64,000 bases of DNA from Leisingera aquimarina DSM 24565 (GCF_000473165.1 NZ_KI421504.1:1625437-1689436), one strand, 5' to 3'. Positions 18,698-28,140 are shown, counted from the first letter of the stretch. The notes: generated by a model not told the origin, from the letters alone. Numbers and translations: made by a program.

Positions 18698-19180
18698 ATG
18701 GCACTTGATCGTTGGATCGCACTCATTCTGGCCGGGGTCTGCCTGACCTATGGCTACACGGCCTGGTTTACGATGGATGGCGAATTGGCGCCCTTCATGC
18801 AACGCAACCCGATCTGGCCCAGCACCTTTCCTAAGGTCCTGTCTGTGATCGGATTGGCTGCCTCTTTGGTGATCTTGCTGGGGCTCGAGAAGGCCAAGGT
18901 ACAAAAGGCCGAGATCGATTATCGCCGTCTTACTGATTACCATCTGGGTCAGGCCCTGCTGCTGCTGGGGCTTATGGTTGCTTACGCGCTGTGCCTGCGT
19001 CCCCTTGGGTTCCTCTTCTCCACTTCTGCGTTCCTGATCCTTGGCTCATTCATTCTGGGAGAGCGGAAATGGCTGGTGATGCTGCCCGTTTCCCTACTTG
19101 CGACCGGGATTGTCTGGTACCTGGTGCAACAGGTTCTTGGCATCTACCTGCGCCCCCTACCTGGCTTCATCGGAGGATAA
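18698..19180 (+). CDS. tctB: TctB: tripartite tricarboxylate transporter small membrane subunit
   Basis: 160 residues with four predicted membrane segments (WIALILAGVCLTYGYTAWF, SVIGLAASLVILLGL, ALLLLGLMVAYALCL, VMLPVSLLATGIVWYLVQQV). Start ATG 18698 follows TTGGGGGGAAAG; the frame extends upstream but lacks a ribosome site there. It ends 4 nt before tctA. The weakly conserved sequence, small size and position between tctC and tctA are typical of TctB. Confidence 0.87.
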   Translation: MALDRWIALILAGVCLTYGYTAWFTMDGELAPFMQRNPIWPSTFPKVLSVIGLAASLVILLGLEKAKVQKAEIDYRRLTDYHLGQALLLLGLMVAYALCLRPLGFLFSTSAFLILGSFILGERKWLVMLPVSLLATGIVWYLVQQVLGIYLRPLPGFIGG

Positions 19181-19184
19181 TGGC

Positions 19185-20696
19185 ATGCTCGAAGGACTCC
19201 TGATTGGCCTGCAAACGGCCCTTTCGTTCCAAAATCTTTTAATGGTGATCGGCGGCTGCCTGATTGGCACGTTTATCGGAATGCTGCCGGGGCTGGGGCC
19301 GATGTCGATCATCGCCATCATGATCCCTGTGGCCATTTCAATGGGTGATCCCTCGGCGGCGCTGATCCTGCTGGCAGGCGTTTATTATGGCGCAATCTTT
19401 GGCGGTTCGACGTCCTCAATCCTGCTCAATGCTCCGGGTGTGGCGGGCACAGTGGCCTCCAGTTTCGACGGCTACCCGATGGCCAAGCAGGGCAAGGCAG
19501 GCAAGGCGCTGACGATTGCCGCGATCGCCAGCTTTGCGGGTGGCAGCATCGGAGCATTGTTGCTGATGATCTTTGCGCCCGCCCTGTCCACGGTGGCGCT
19601 CTTGTTCCATTCTGCTGAATATTTTGCGCTGATGGTTGTTGGCCTTTCGGCCATTGCGGCCTTTGCGGGCACCGGACAAGTCGCCAAAGCACTGATGATG
19701 ACCACACTAGGGCTGATCATGGCCACAGTCGGTGAAGGTGCGCTATTCAACCTGCCGCGTTTCACCATGGGGATCATGGACCTGCAGTCCGGCTTTGGCT
19801 TCATCACCTTGGCGATGGCCATGTTTGCGCTGCCTGAAGCCCTGTTTTTGGTGCTGAACCCCAAAGCCCAGGCTGGCAAAGGCGAAGAAATTAAAGAGCT
19901 GCGCGTCACCCGCCAAGAAGCGAAATCCATCGCCCCGGTCATTGGCCGCCAGTCCCTGCAAGGGTTCTTCATCGGGGTTCTGCCCGGTGCGGGTGCGACA
20001 ATTGCAAGTTTTCTGGGCTACGCGGTGGAGCGCAATATTGCCTCCAAGGAGGAACAGTCAGAGTTTGGTAAGGGATCAATCAAAGGGCTGGCGGCACCGG
20101 AAACCGCTAATAACGCCGCCTGCACCGGGTCCTTTGTGCCGCTGCTGACGTTAGGCATTCCGGGTTCTGGCACAACCGCAATCCTGCTTGGCGCACTCAT
20201 TGCGCTCAACGTCACCCCTGGACCGAGGCTGATGATCGACGAGCCGCAGATTTTCTGGGCGGTGATCATGTCGATGTTCATCGGCAACCTGGTCTTGCTG
20301 GTCCTCAACCTGCCGTTGATCCCCTATATCGCCAAAGTACTAGCAATCCCGCGCAACTATTTAATCCCCTTCATCCTTTTCTTCACCTTGATGGGGGCCT
20401 ACATCGGTCAGAACAACGCAACTGAGCTGTTGCTTCTGGTGGCTTTCGGGATCTGCGCCACGGCCTTGCGCTTTGCAGATTACCCTTTGGCTCCGCTGTT
20501 GATCGGATTCATCCTCGGCGGCATGCTGGAAGACAATTTCTCCCGCTCAATGCAGCTCTATGACGGTATCGCATTCATCTGGGAACGTCCCATGACCCTT
20601 GGTTTGTTGGTGATTGCCGCCTTGCTGGTTATTCTGCCCAGCTACCGTAACCGGCGAGCCCGGTTGCGGGCGCAAGGGGTCGCGGATGGGGATTGA
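19185..20696 (+). CDS. tctA: TctA: tripartite tricarboxylate transporter large membrane subunit
   Basis: 503 residues with about 10-12 membrane segments. The TctA signatures are clear: CLIGTFIGMLPGLGPMSIIA near residue 30, YYGAIFGGSTSSILLNAPG near 70 (ATG 19185 numbering), and LTLGIPGSGTTAILLGAL near 330. ATG 19185 is preceded by CGGAGG, overlapping the end of tctB. The open frame begins further up inside tctB. It forms the permease with TctB and works with the TctC binding protein using an ion gradient. Confidence 0.9.
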   Translation: MLEGLLIGLQTALSFQNLLMVIGGCLIGTFIGMLPGLGPMSIIAIMIPVAISMGDPSAALILLAGVYYGAIFGGSTSSILLNAPGVAGTVASSFDGYPMAKQGKAGKALTIAAIASFAGGSIGALLLMIFAPALSTVALLFHSAEYFALMVVGLSAIAAFAGTGQVAKALMMTTLGLIMATVGEGALFNLPRFTMGIMDLQSGFGFITLAMAMFALPEALFLVLNPKAQAGKGEEIKELRVTRQEAKSIAPVIGRQSLQGFFIGVLPGAGATIASFLGYAVERNIASKEEQSEFGKGSIKGLAAPETANNAACTGSFVPLLTLGIPGSGTTAILLGALIALNVTPGPRLMIDEPQIFWAVIMSMFIGNLVLLVLNLPLIPYIAKVLAIPRNYLIPFILFFTLMGAYIGQNNATELLLLVAFGICATALRFADYPLAPLLIGFILGGMLEDNFSRSMQLYDGIAFIWERPMTLGLLVIAALLVILPSYRNRRARLRAQGVADGD

Positions 20697-20825
20697 ACCG
20701 AAAGCCCGTCCAACGTTTGGGCCATGGGCCGATAGGCTCATTGCTCGTATCCTGCTGAATTTTAACCTCAAATCTGTAATGTCGGCATTGGGGTGGAGAG
20801 GACGAAGCCGCTCGCGCGGCACTGG

Positions 20826-20848
20826 CGCCTGTGGCAGGCGTTTTGCAT
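20826..20848 (+). terminator. Possible terminator hairpin downstream of tctA
   Basis: CGCCTG and CAGGCG around a TGG loop, followed by TTTT. It is short, and it could instead belong to the left end of the IS91-type element. Confidence 0.35.
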
Positions 20849-20928
20849 TGATCTGACCGCTGTGCATTTGGGAATGGGCGCGGCTGTCTGACGATTGGGA
20901 CCTCTCAATCGAAAGACAGGAGGTTCCC

Positions 20929-21807
20929 ATGGCGGAGGGGAGAACAACGCCGCTTCGCGCGCGGATGATCGAGGACATGCGGATCAAGGGGCCGGGTGAC
21001 AGATCTCAGAAGTCGCACATCCGGGCAATCAAGGACTTCGCAGCGTTTTTGGGACGGTCGCCGGACACCGCGACGCCGGATGATCTGCGCGCCTACCAGC
21101 TTCACATGACCGACCGCGGTGTCACGCCGCCGACCTACAACGCCCGCATCATCGCACTGAGGTTCTTCTTCGAGACGACCTGCGGGCGGGGCGAGATGAA
21201 GCGGCATATGCAGTTCCGCACCCAGCCGCGCAAGCTCCCCGTGGTGTTCAGCGCCGAGGCAGTAGCGGCGCTGCTGCGGGGCGCGCCTGGACCGGGGCTG
21301 AAGTACCGGGCGGCGCTCAGCATTTCCTATGGGACCGGGCTCAGGGCATCTGAAGTCTGCAATCTCAAGGTCAGCGATATCGACAGCGACCGGATGCTGA
21401 TCCATGTCGAACAGGGCAAGGGGCGGAAGGACCGGAAGGTCATGCTGTCGCCGGGATTGCTGAACCTGCTGCGCGAGTACTGGCGCGAGGCGCGGCCCGA
21501 GGGCTGGTTGTTTCCGGGCAAGCCCAAGATCACCCCCCTCTCGTCGCGCCAGCTCCACCGCGCCTTCAGCCCGGCAAAGCTCATCGCGGGGATCAAGAAG
21601 CCGGGCAGCACGCTGCACACGCTGCGGCATAGCTTCGCGACGCACCTTCTGGAGGCCGGGACGGATGTGCGGGTGATCCAGGTACTGCTCGGGCATGCCA
21701 AACTCGAGACAACGGAACGCTATACACATGTCGCCACGAAGCTGATCCGTGACACGGCGAGCCCCTACGAGACGCTGGCCAAGCTGCAGGATCGAAGCCG
21801 GGATTAG
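20929..21807 (+). CDS. Tyrosine recombinase associated with IS91-type element
   Basis: 292 residues. An N-terminal SAM-like core-binding domain (SQKSHIRAIKDFAAFLGRSP) is followed by the catalytic domain with the full set of active residues: Arg in YGTGLRASEVCNLK, Lys in VEQGKGRKDRKV, HTLRHSFATHLLEAG, LGHAKLETTERYTHV with the nucleophile Tyr. A clear AGGAGG lies before the ATG. It is followed 12 nt later by the IS91 transposase and probably serves the element, so I do not read it as a phage integrase. Confidence 0.85.
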   Translation: MAEGRTTPLRARMIEDMRIKGPGDRSQKSHIRAIKDFAAFLGRSPDTATPDDLRAYQLHMTDRGVTPPTYNARIIALRFFFETTCGRGEMKRHMQFRTQPRKLPVVFSAEAVAALLRGAPGPGLKYRAALSISYGTGLRASEVCNLKVSDIDSDRMLIHVEQGKGRKDRKVMLSPGLLNLLREYWREARPEGWLFPGKPKITPLSSRQLHRAFSPAKLIAGIKKPGSTLHTLRHSFATHLLEAGTDVRVIQVLLGHAKLETTERYTHVATKLIRDTASPYETLAKLQDRSRD

Positions 21808-22320
21808 CGGACCGGGGCGGTGCCCCGCCCGAGGCTTGAAATCGCTGACATCTTTCGCGCCCATGGTCCCGCATGGCGGCGGGCCAATGCCGGGCATGTC
21901 AGCCTCACCCAGCTCAGGGTGATGTCGGCGATCGAAGCCTGCCGGACCGAGGCGCTCGGCGGGCATGTGGCCGCCTGCGCCAAGTGCGGCCACCGGCACG
22001 TCGCGTACAATTCCTGCAAGAACCGGCACTGCCCGAAGTGCCAGGGGCCCGCGGCGCGGGACTGGATGGCGGCGCGGGCCGATGACCTGCTGCCGGTGGA
22101 GTATTTCCACGTGGTCTTCACCCTGCCGACGGAGATCGCACGGATCGCCTACTGGAACAAGAAGGCGGTCTACGGCCTGTTGTTCCGAGCGTCAGCCGAG
22201 ACCGTGGCGACTATCGCCGCCGATCCCCGGCATCTTGGCGCCCGTGTGGGCATGACCTCTGTACTTCATACCTGGGGTTCGGCGCTGACCCACCACCCGC
22301 ATGTCCACATGATCGTGCCC

Positions 22321-22361
22321 CCTCCCGGCAGATTGCTGCGCAATCGCCTGCCGGGCAACGG
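22321..22361. repeat. Hairpin insert H7 (family A) behind the HUH motif of IS91 transposase
   Basis: About 41 bp net. Inner stem GATTG (22331-22335) and CAATC (22341-22345) round CTGCG; the outer arms CCCGGCAG and CTGCCGGG also pair. Confidence 0.87.
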
Positions 22362-22737
22362 GACGGCGGCCTGTCACCTGACGCTACACGCTGGATCGCC
22401 TGCCGCCCTGGCTTCCTTCTGCCCGTGCGCGTCCTGGCCCGGCTGTTCCGGCGCCTTTTCCTGGAAGGGCTGTCGGCGCTGCACAAGGCCGGGCAGCTTC
22501 AGTTCTTCGGTGATCTGGAAGGACTGGCCGACCCCGCAGCCTTCGCCGCCTGCCTCGCCCCGCTCCGCAAGACCGAATGGGTCGTCTACGCCAAACCGCC
22601 CTTCGGCGGGCCTGAGGCTGTCCTCGCCTATCTCAGCCGGTACACCCACCGCGTGGCGATCTCGAACCATCGCCTTGTCAGCGCCGATGCCGATACTGTG
22701 GCGTTCCGATGGAAGGGTTACCGGATCAAGCGCGGCG

Positions 22738-22781
22738 CACCACTGCCCGGCAGTGCATTGCGCAGCAATGTCACGAGAGGG
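22738..22781. repeat. Hairpin insert H8 (family A) in IS91 transposase
   Basis: Stem CATTG (22756-22760) and CAATG (22766-22770) round CGCAG. It is inverted relative to H7 and H9. Net 42 bp, so it adds 14 codons (APLPGSALRSNVTRGR in place of two residues) without shifting the frame. Confidence 0.87.
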
Positions 22782-22848
22782 AGGATGAAGGTGATGCGGC
22801 TCAAGACCGGCGAATTCATCCGCCGGTTCCTGCTGCACGTCCTGCCCC

Positions 22849-22892
22849 CTTTCGGCAGATTTGGCGCGGCCAAATCGCCTGCCGGGCAATGG
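22849..22892. repeat. Hairpin insert H9 (family A) in IS91 transposase
   Basis: Perfect 8-bp stem GATTTGGC (22858-22865) and GCCAAATC (22869-22876) with a 3-nt loop. Arms TTTCGGCA and CGCCTGCCGGGCAATGGG. About 44 bp net, which shifts the frame. Confidence 0.87.
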
Positions 22893-23136
22893 GCGGCTTT
22901 CACCGCATTCGCCACTACGGCCTGCTGGCCGGCGCCACCCGCAAGGCCACCATCGCCCGCATCCGCGGCTTGCTTGTGAAGACCCCGGCCGAACAGGAAA
23001 CGCAGGAGACTGCTGAGACCGTACCGCTCACCCTGCGCGAGCCGTGCCCTTGCTGCGGCGGCCCGATGCGCATCGTCGAAATCTTCCGGCGCGGGCAAAA
23101 ACCGATGAGCCGCGCGCCACCCAGGGAGCAGGCCGC

Positions 23137-23370
23137 ATGACGAAACGCCCGTCCACGCCGCGAAGACTGCCCCGGTTCCAATTCGTGCTCCGGAACGCCC
23201 CCGGTACGCCCGGTCCTGTGGCTGGCCCGCAATCACCCGGTCAACGGCTCCGCCGGCACACGGAACGCATGATCACACCCCGCTGGACAACCTTTCTAAA
23301 CCGGCGCTTCCTGCCTGGCTGGCGCTCAGAACCAGCTCTCGCAATCACCCGCAGCATACTTTCCCCATAG
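23137..23370 (+). CDS. Short frame at the 3' end of the IS91-type element
   Basis: 77 residues, very basic (MTKRPSTPRRLPRFQFVLRN). Its ATG overlaps the transposase stop (ATGA). The same kind of frame follows other IS91 copies I recall from this family of bacteria, but I know no function. It may be only the noncoding end of the element. Confidence 0.3.
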   Translation: MTKRPSTPRRLPRFQFVLRNAPGTPGPVAGPQSPGQRLRRHTERMITPRWTTFLNRRFLPGWRSEPALAITRSILSP

Positions 23371-23865
23371 ACGCCGCCCAGCCTCCCGCAGCTTCCTCCT
23401 TGTCAGGTTATTCAACGCGGGCCGGGTTGCACACGAACGCCACCGATGCGCCGCGGCCCGCATCGAAAAACCTTCGAACCCGTTAATTCCCTTTTAGCGC
23501 GGGAGTGACTTCATTGGGGCAGCCGAACCCGACAAGTCGCTCAATGAGCCACGGGTTTGCAAAGGTCACTAACTGCAGCGAAACGGACGCGGGGTGATGC
23601 CCAGGTTGCAGGTGCAGCGAACGGCTGCAAAGTCCCGCATTTCGCTTCTTCAGCTTCCATGCCGTGAACGGACGATTTGAAATCCGCCCCTGAGTAGCCC
23701 CACTTGAGTGGTCCAAATTGAAAGTTAGTGCATGGTTGGCCGTTGGTCCATCGGGACGATGGCCTCTGGCGCAGTCGGGCGGTAGCCCAGAGCACTGTAG
23801 GCCCTATTGCCTTGCGCCCCACCATACTGCCGCGTTCTGGTTTGAAACCTTCCCGATCGACACAC
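23371..23865. other. Gene-free stretch between the IS91 element and the SIR2 remnant
   Basis: About 500 bp. The open frames here have no recognisable family. The part at about 23585-23700 (a GCAGCGAACGGCTGCAAAG block) resembles a degenerate intergenic sequence I associate with roseobacters, but I cannot confirm it. Confidence 0.3.
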
Positions 23866-24531
23866 CTAAGTTGCTGATCCGTTCTGGTGGCCTGCCCGCA
23901 ACAAGTGAATTTCATCTTTAAAGAAACGGGTTGCCCAACCTTCTGCAAGATAGGCCCGACCGAACTCGGCGCTCGACAATACGAACCCATCACCTTCAGA
24001 CCCATCGTATTCTTCTCGCGCGCGGCCATGCAGGTAAACAATCCCGTGCAAGTCTCCGGGTCTTGCCGGGTCAGGCAGTCTAGGTGGTTGCCATGCTTCC
24101 AGCCCGCGCTCGCAATCATCAAACAATCGGTCGAAGTTAGTCGTTACCAGCTTCGCAACGCCGTCCTTGGTCGTAGCAAGGTCCAGAAGCAGATCATGTG
24201 CCCATAGGTCAACGCCTTCTTGAGGGGCAAGTGCTTGCGCAACTGCACGTTCTATATCGCGCTCTAGAAGATCAAACACACGGTCGGCTGAAATTAGTCC
24301 GGGCACGCCGGTTCGAGCTTCAATTTCGCGAGCTTCAGCAAGAATCTTGACTGAAGGAGAGTCGTCAGGAACGCCAAGCGTGTTCAGAACTTGGTTTGCC
24401 AGGCCGAAGAAGTCGGGCAACTGGGCCCTGGCACGAGAAACACCTGCGCCACAGAAGAAGACCACGCGTCCCTCATCAAGCGCAAGCAAGAGTTCATCCG
24501 GGATTTCGGGGCCACCTTCAATGACCTGCAC
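23866..24531 (-). pseudogene. SIR2-like domain protein, C-terminally truncated
   Basis: 221 residues remain. The start shows the SIR2 NAD-binding motif (GRVVFFCGAGVSRARAQLPD), then TTNFDRLFDDCERGL, a likely catalytic-region block IVYLHGRAREEYDGSEGDGF and LSSAEFGRAYLAEGWATRFF. Such genes normally run on with YVVVFVGYSADDP-like sequence and a large C-terminal domain, to 500-1300 residues, and many serve in antiphage defence by emptying NAD. Here the family signal stops after FFKD and a short foreign tail leads to the stop, close to the IS91 region. The result is most likely non-functional. Confidence 0.7.
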
Positions 24532-24815
24532 TAGTTGACCCGCCTCTATTCTCCCAATAGTTGCGTATCGCTGTAACAGTGCCTATTCAATGACTTCATT
24601 CAATTGAGTTGACCGCTTTGCAAGGTCCACTTCGGAAGTTCCCGATCAAGCGAGACGCCTGTCCAGTGAACTTCAGTTTTGCGCCCATCATGTTCGTGGA
24701 AATCAAGTGGCCGTGCCAAGTGGAGTTGGTCTCCGATCAGCCACAAATCACCGCCAGAAGCAATATCTCTGACCAAAAAGGCAAATCAATCTGACGCTTT
24801 TCAATGAAGATTTGG

Positions 24816-24888
24816 TGGAGCCTAGGAGGATCGAACTCCTGACCTCCTGCATGCCATGCAGGCGCTCTCCCAGCTGAGCTAAGGCCCC
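24816..24888 (-). tRNA. tRNA-Ala (anticodon GGC)
   Basis: 73 nt on the minus strand beginning GGGGCCTTAGCTCAGCTGG. The acceptor stem GGGGCCT pairs with AGGCTCC (one G-U). The D loop has AGCTCAGCTGGGAGAGC, the anticodon arm is CCTGC, loop ATGGCAT, GCAGG, giving anticodon GGC, and the T arm has AGGAG, TTCGATC, CTCCT. The CCA end is not encoded. Confidence 0.95.
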
Positions 24889-25074
24889 AAACCTATCCGC
24901 TTTCCCGTGTCCACCCCGTCTCCGGTGCGGTCCGTCTTGCGGTGTGAGCGTCGTTTAAGGGACGGCGGCGCGGGCTGCAAGCGGAAAATGCGCCGGGTTT
25001 CAAACTTTTTTTCCGGCACCGCCGGCTGGCCGCCCGGGGAAGGCGAGGCGCTTCCCCGGGTGGCTGGAAATGCC

Positions 25075-25401
25075 TTAGGAATCGTCCTCGGGGGTCGACA
25101 TGTCGGCAATCTCGTCCAGCGGAACGTTGTCCTCGTCATCGTCGTCGTCCAGAACATCATCGCCCAGATCAACATCGACGTCGTCGTCATCTTCCAGAAC
25201 CGCGTCATTCCCTTCGAGGTTCTCTTTGGCCTTCAGGGTGGCCGCATCTTCGGCATCAGCCTCGATCATGCGGGTCTTGCCGGTGTCCAGCTCGACAGCC
25301 TCGCCCGTGTAGGGGCTGACAACCGGGTTCTTGTTCAGGTCATAAAAGCGCTTGCCAGTGGTGGGGCAGACGCGCTTTACACCCCATTCTTCCTTGGGCA
25401 T
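25075..25401 (-). CDS. TIGR02300-family small acidic protein (FYDLN)
   Basis: 108 residues. The N-terminal half carries the family motif CPTTGKRFYDLNKNPVVSPY; the C-terminal half is a highly acidic low-complexity run rich in Asp (DDDDVDVDLGDDVLDDDDDE). The family is conserved in alphaproteobacteria with no established function. It is divergent from the YgjP-like gene. Confidence 0.88.
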   Translation of the reverse strand: MPKEEWGVKRVCPTTGKRFYDLNKNPVVSPYTGEAVELDTGKTRMIEADAEDAATLKAKENLEGNDAVLEDDDDVDVDLGDDVLDDDDDEDNVPLDEIADMSTPEDDS

Positions 25402-25499
25402 GTGGATCCCCTTGATTTACTGGTGAGTCGTATCGACGATTCCGGTGCCTTGCCATATGAGGGTGGCACTGTCAAAGCCTTTGCCGGAAAGGGGCGCCT

Positions 25500-26186
25500 A
25501 TGGCCGAACATCACCTGCCCGGAAATCCGCCGGTGCCGCTGACGCTGCGGCGGTCGGCGCGGGCGCGGCGGATCAGCCTGCGGATCTCCTCGCTGGACGG
25601 GCGGGTGACACTGACCCTGCCCAAAAGCCTGCCGGAACGCGCCGCCCTTGCCTTTGCCGAGGAGAAGGCGGACTGGATCCGGTCGCATCTGGAAAAGCAT
25701 CCCGAGGCGGTGGAAGCGGAGTTTGGCACGGTGTTGCCGGTTGATGGCCAGAACCGGGTGGTTGAGCGCGCGCCGGGGCGCCGTATCCAGCTGGATGCGG
25801 GCCGTATTGCGGTTCCGGGGGACAGTCCGGGGCGGGTTTTGCAGCGTTACCTGAAGGAGCTGGCACGCAACCGGCTGGCCGAGGCGTCGGATTTCTATGC
25901 TGCCCGGCTGGGCAAGGGTTACAGCCGCCTGACCCTGCGCGACACCCGGTCGCGCTGGGGGTCCTGCACCGCCGATGGCGGGCTGATGTATTCCTGGCGG
26001 CTGATCCTGGCGCCGCCCGCAGTGCTGCGTTATGTCGCCGCCCACGAGGTGGCGCATCTGCAGGAAATGAACCACTCGGCAGCATTCTGGGCGGTAGTGG
26101 AACGCCTCTATGGCCAATACGAGCCGCCGCGCAGCTGGCTGCGCGAAAACGGCGCCGGCCTGCACCGTTACCGGTTCGGCGAATAG
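25500..26186 (+). CDS. YgjP/SprT-like zinc metallopeptidase-type protein (M48-like)
   Basis: 228 residues. The zinc site HEVAHLQEMNHSAAFW (HExxH plus a downstream His) lies near residue 181, preceded by the family block TRSRWGSCTADGGLMYSWRL and followed by WLRENGAGLHRYRF. No signal peptide, so it is cytoplasmic. The family (YgjP, DUF45) is annotated as metal-dependent hydrolase. The substrate is unknown. Confidence 0.87.
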   Translation: MAEHHLPGNPPVPLTLRRSARARRISLRISSLDGRVTLTLPKSLPERAALAFAEEKADWIRSHLEKHPEAVEAEFGTVLPVDGQNRVVERAPGRRIQLDAGRIAVPGDSPGRVLQRYLKELARNRLAEASDFYAARLGKGYSRLTLRDTRSRWGSCTADGGLMYSWRLILAPPAVLRYVAAHEVAHLQEMNHSAAFWAVVERLYGQYEPPRSWLRENGAGLHRYRFGE

Positions 26187-26271
26187 CGGCAAGGCTTTGA
26201 CCCTGCCGATGCGCGGGCTAGCCTCTTGGCAGGTACCTGTTTCCAGTTTCCCCGGTTCTTGAGGCTTGCCC

Positions 26272-28104
26272 GTGTCAGACAAACCGCAACGACGCCTTGC
26301 TGCCATTTTCGTGCTGGATGTCTCTGGCTTCAGCCGGTTGATGGCCGAAGATGAGGCCGGCACGTTGAACCAGGTTCTGGCGCAGCAGCAAAGCCTGATT
26401 GCTCCGGCGATCCGCAGCCACGGGGGCCGGATCATCAAGCTGATGGGCGACGGGGTGCTGGCGATTTTTCCCAGCGTGATCTCGGCAGTGGAGGCGGCAG
26501 CCGGGATCCAGGCCGCCGCCGCCCGCAACCGGCATCTGCAGCTTCGGATCGGTATCACTCTGGGTGAAGTGCTGATTGCCCAGGGCGATATCTATGGCGA
26601 CGATGTCAATATCGCCGCCCGGCTGGAGGCTTTGGCACCGCTTGGCGGGGTGGCCCTATCGGCTGAAGCATATGGCCAGGTGCGGGGCCGCATTCCTTAT
26701 GCGTTCGAGGACCTGGGCCTTCATGAGGTCAAGAACATTCCCGAGCCTGTGCAGGTGTATGTGCTCGGCGACGAGCTGACCTCGCTGCCCGGTCTGCACC
26801 CGGTCGCTGCACCAGAGAAAGCGGTCCAGGCAGCTTCGCCGCCGCGCCGGCGGGCAGGGCGGCCTGTGTGGCTGGCGCTGGCTGCGTTTACGGTCCTGGC
26901 TGCGGCGGGCGGCGGCTGGTGGGCGGCGGGTATGCCGGGTCTGCATGGGGCGGGCCAGGCCGCCAGCGGGGCGGAGCAGGCGCGGCCTCTGGTTGCCGTG
27001 CTGCCTTTCACGGCGGCCTCGGCATCTCCTGAACTGGCCCAGGCGCTCACCGGCGAGGTGATCCGCGCTCTTGCCGCGGTTCCCGGCCTGGCAGTGGTGG
27101 CCCCGGCCAGCAGCCGGGCGGCGGCCGGACTGCCGCAGAACCAGGCGGCGAAACTGCTGGGAACAGAGTTTCTGGTCAGCGGCCACATGCCTGCCGCTCC
27201 ATTGCAGGGGATCCGGCTGGATATCCGCAGCCCGTCCGGGCAGGCAACCCTGCCGCCCCGCCCGCAAACCAGCCTGTCCGCGGTGGCGTCCGCGGTGGCG
27301 GCTGATATCCTCAGTTCCTTCAGTCAGCCCATGCGTAAGGTTGCGGCGTCGCCGGTGCCGGACCAGGCGCTGATGCAGCTGCTGGCTGCGCGCAGCATGC
27401 TGGCGGCCGGACGGCAGCAAGAGGCCAGACTGGCCGTGCATCAGGCTTTGCTTCTGGTCCTGGGGCTGACAGAGGCACTTGTGCTGCAGGCGGAGCTTGA
27501 CCTGGAGTTGCTGACCGGCCCGCTGGCCAGCCTGCCGCAGCGCTCTGCCAAAGCGGCACAGCAGCTGGAGGGGCTGCCGGAGACACCCGGCACTTTGCGC
27601 ATTCGCGCTCTTGCGGCGCAGTTCAGTGGCGCGCCGGACATGGCCTTGACCCATGCGCGGACGCTCGAACGCTCTTTCCCAAACGACGCAGATGGCCATC
27701 TGTTGCGGGCCTGGCTGCTGCAGATGGAGGGGCAGGGCACAGCCGCAGAGGCCGCCTATGCCACCGCTCTGCGGCTCAATCCGGTGCCGCCAGCGCTATA
27801 CCGCAGCTTGCGTGCGTCAATGCTGTTTGATGCCGGGCAGGAGGAGGCCGCCGTTGCCTCAGCCAGCGAAGCACTGGCGCTGGAGCCGCGGGCGCAGCTG
27901 GCCCAGGCGGTGCTTTGCGCCGGGCTGGCTACGCTGGGCCGCTTTGACGAGGCTGGCAGCGCCTGCGCCCAGCTGCAGGCGGAGGGGCTTACGCTGGATC
28001 AAGCAGCGGGCGCCTTTCCCTATGGTTCCAGGGCCGGACCCGGCAGCCCTTTGCAACGGCTGCGCACCGGGTTCAGCCTGGCGGGGCTACCCGGCCGGCC
28101 GTGA
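26272..28104 (+). CDS. Class III adenylate/guanylate cyclase with TPR-type C-terminus
   Basis: About 610 residues. The N-terminal cyclase domain has the two metal Asp regions (AAIFVLDVSGFSRLMAEDEA and KLMGDGVLAIFPS) and the transition-state block YGDDVNIAARLEALA. A single membrane segment follows near residue 205 (VWLALAAFTVLAAAGGGWW), then a TolB-like region (PLVAVLPFTAASASPELAQA) and a long helical TPR-like part. It is therefore a membrane-anchored cyclase with a periplasmic or outer sensory part. I prefer GTG 26272, which has GAGG 8 nt upstream, to TTG 26266. Confidence 0.82.
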   Translation: MSDKPQRRLAAIFVLDVSGFSRLMAEDEAGTLNQVLAQQQSLIAPAIRSHGGRIIKLMGDGVLAIFPSVISAVEAAAGIQAAAARNRHLQLRIGITLGEVLIAQGDIYGDDVNIAARLEALAPLGGVALSAEAYGQVRGRIPYAFEDLGLHEVKNIPEPVQVYVLGDELTSLPGLHPVAAPEKAVQAASPPRRRAGRPVWLALAAFTVLAAAGGGWWAAGMPGLHGAGQAASGAEQARPLVAVLPFTAASASPELAQALTGEVIRALAAVPGLAVVAPASSRAAAGLPQNQAAKLLGTEFLVSGHMPAAPLQGIRLDIRSPSGQATLPPRPQTSLSAVASAVAADILSSFSQPMRKVAASPVPDQALMQLLAARSMLAAGRQQEARLAVHQALLLVLGLTEALVLQAELDLELLTGPLASLPQRSAKAAQQLEGLPETPGTLRIRALAAQFSGAPDMALTHARTLERSFPNDADGHLLRAWLLQMEGQGTAAEAAYATALRLNPVPPALYRSLRASMLFDAGQEEAAVASASEALALEPRAQLAQAVLCAGLATLGRFDEAGSACAQLQAEGLTLDQAAGAFPYGSRAGPGSPLQRLRTGFSLAGLPGRP

Positions 28105-28140
28105 CGCGCTGCTCCGGACCTGCGGCCCGTGCCCGCAAAT

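Larger units (their letters stand above)
21820..23140 (+). pseudogene. IS91-family Y2 transposase interrupted by three hairpin inserts
   Basis: A GTG at 21820 begins MPRPRLEIADIFRAHGPAWR. The zinc-binding block (CAKCGHRHVAYNSCKNRHCP), the HUH motif (HHPHVHMIVP) and the paired tyrosines (YLSRYTHRVAISNHRL) are all present. Insert H7 falls straight after the HUH motif, H8 in YRIKRG/MKVMRL and H9 in LLHVLP/GFHRIRHYG. H7 and H9 shift the frame; H8 adds 42 bp in frame. Joining the four pieces gives one open frame to the stop at 23140 with no other stop or indel, about 395 residues, which is normal for the family. Confidence 0.87.
20880..23370 (+). mobile_element. IS91-type element with tyrosine recombinase and Y2 transposase
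   Basis: A recombinase gene, a transposase gene and a short third frame lie in tandem with 12-nt spacing or overlap, the layout of IS91 relatives in Rhodobacteraceae. The left and right limits are approximate, because IS91 elements have no inverted repeats. The transposase is broken by three hairpin inserts, while the recombinase gene has none. Confidence 0.75.

Noticed and set aside
20929-21807. Prophage integrase
   Set aside because: It sits in tandem with an IS91 transposase and no phage genes are near.
25100-25200. Repeat tract in the minus-strand acidic protein gene
   Set aside because: It is codon-level low complexity from a run of Asp residues in the TIGR02300 protein, not a DNA repeat.
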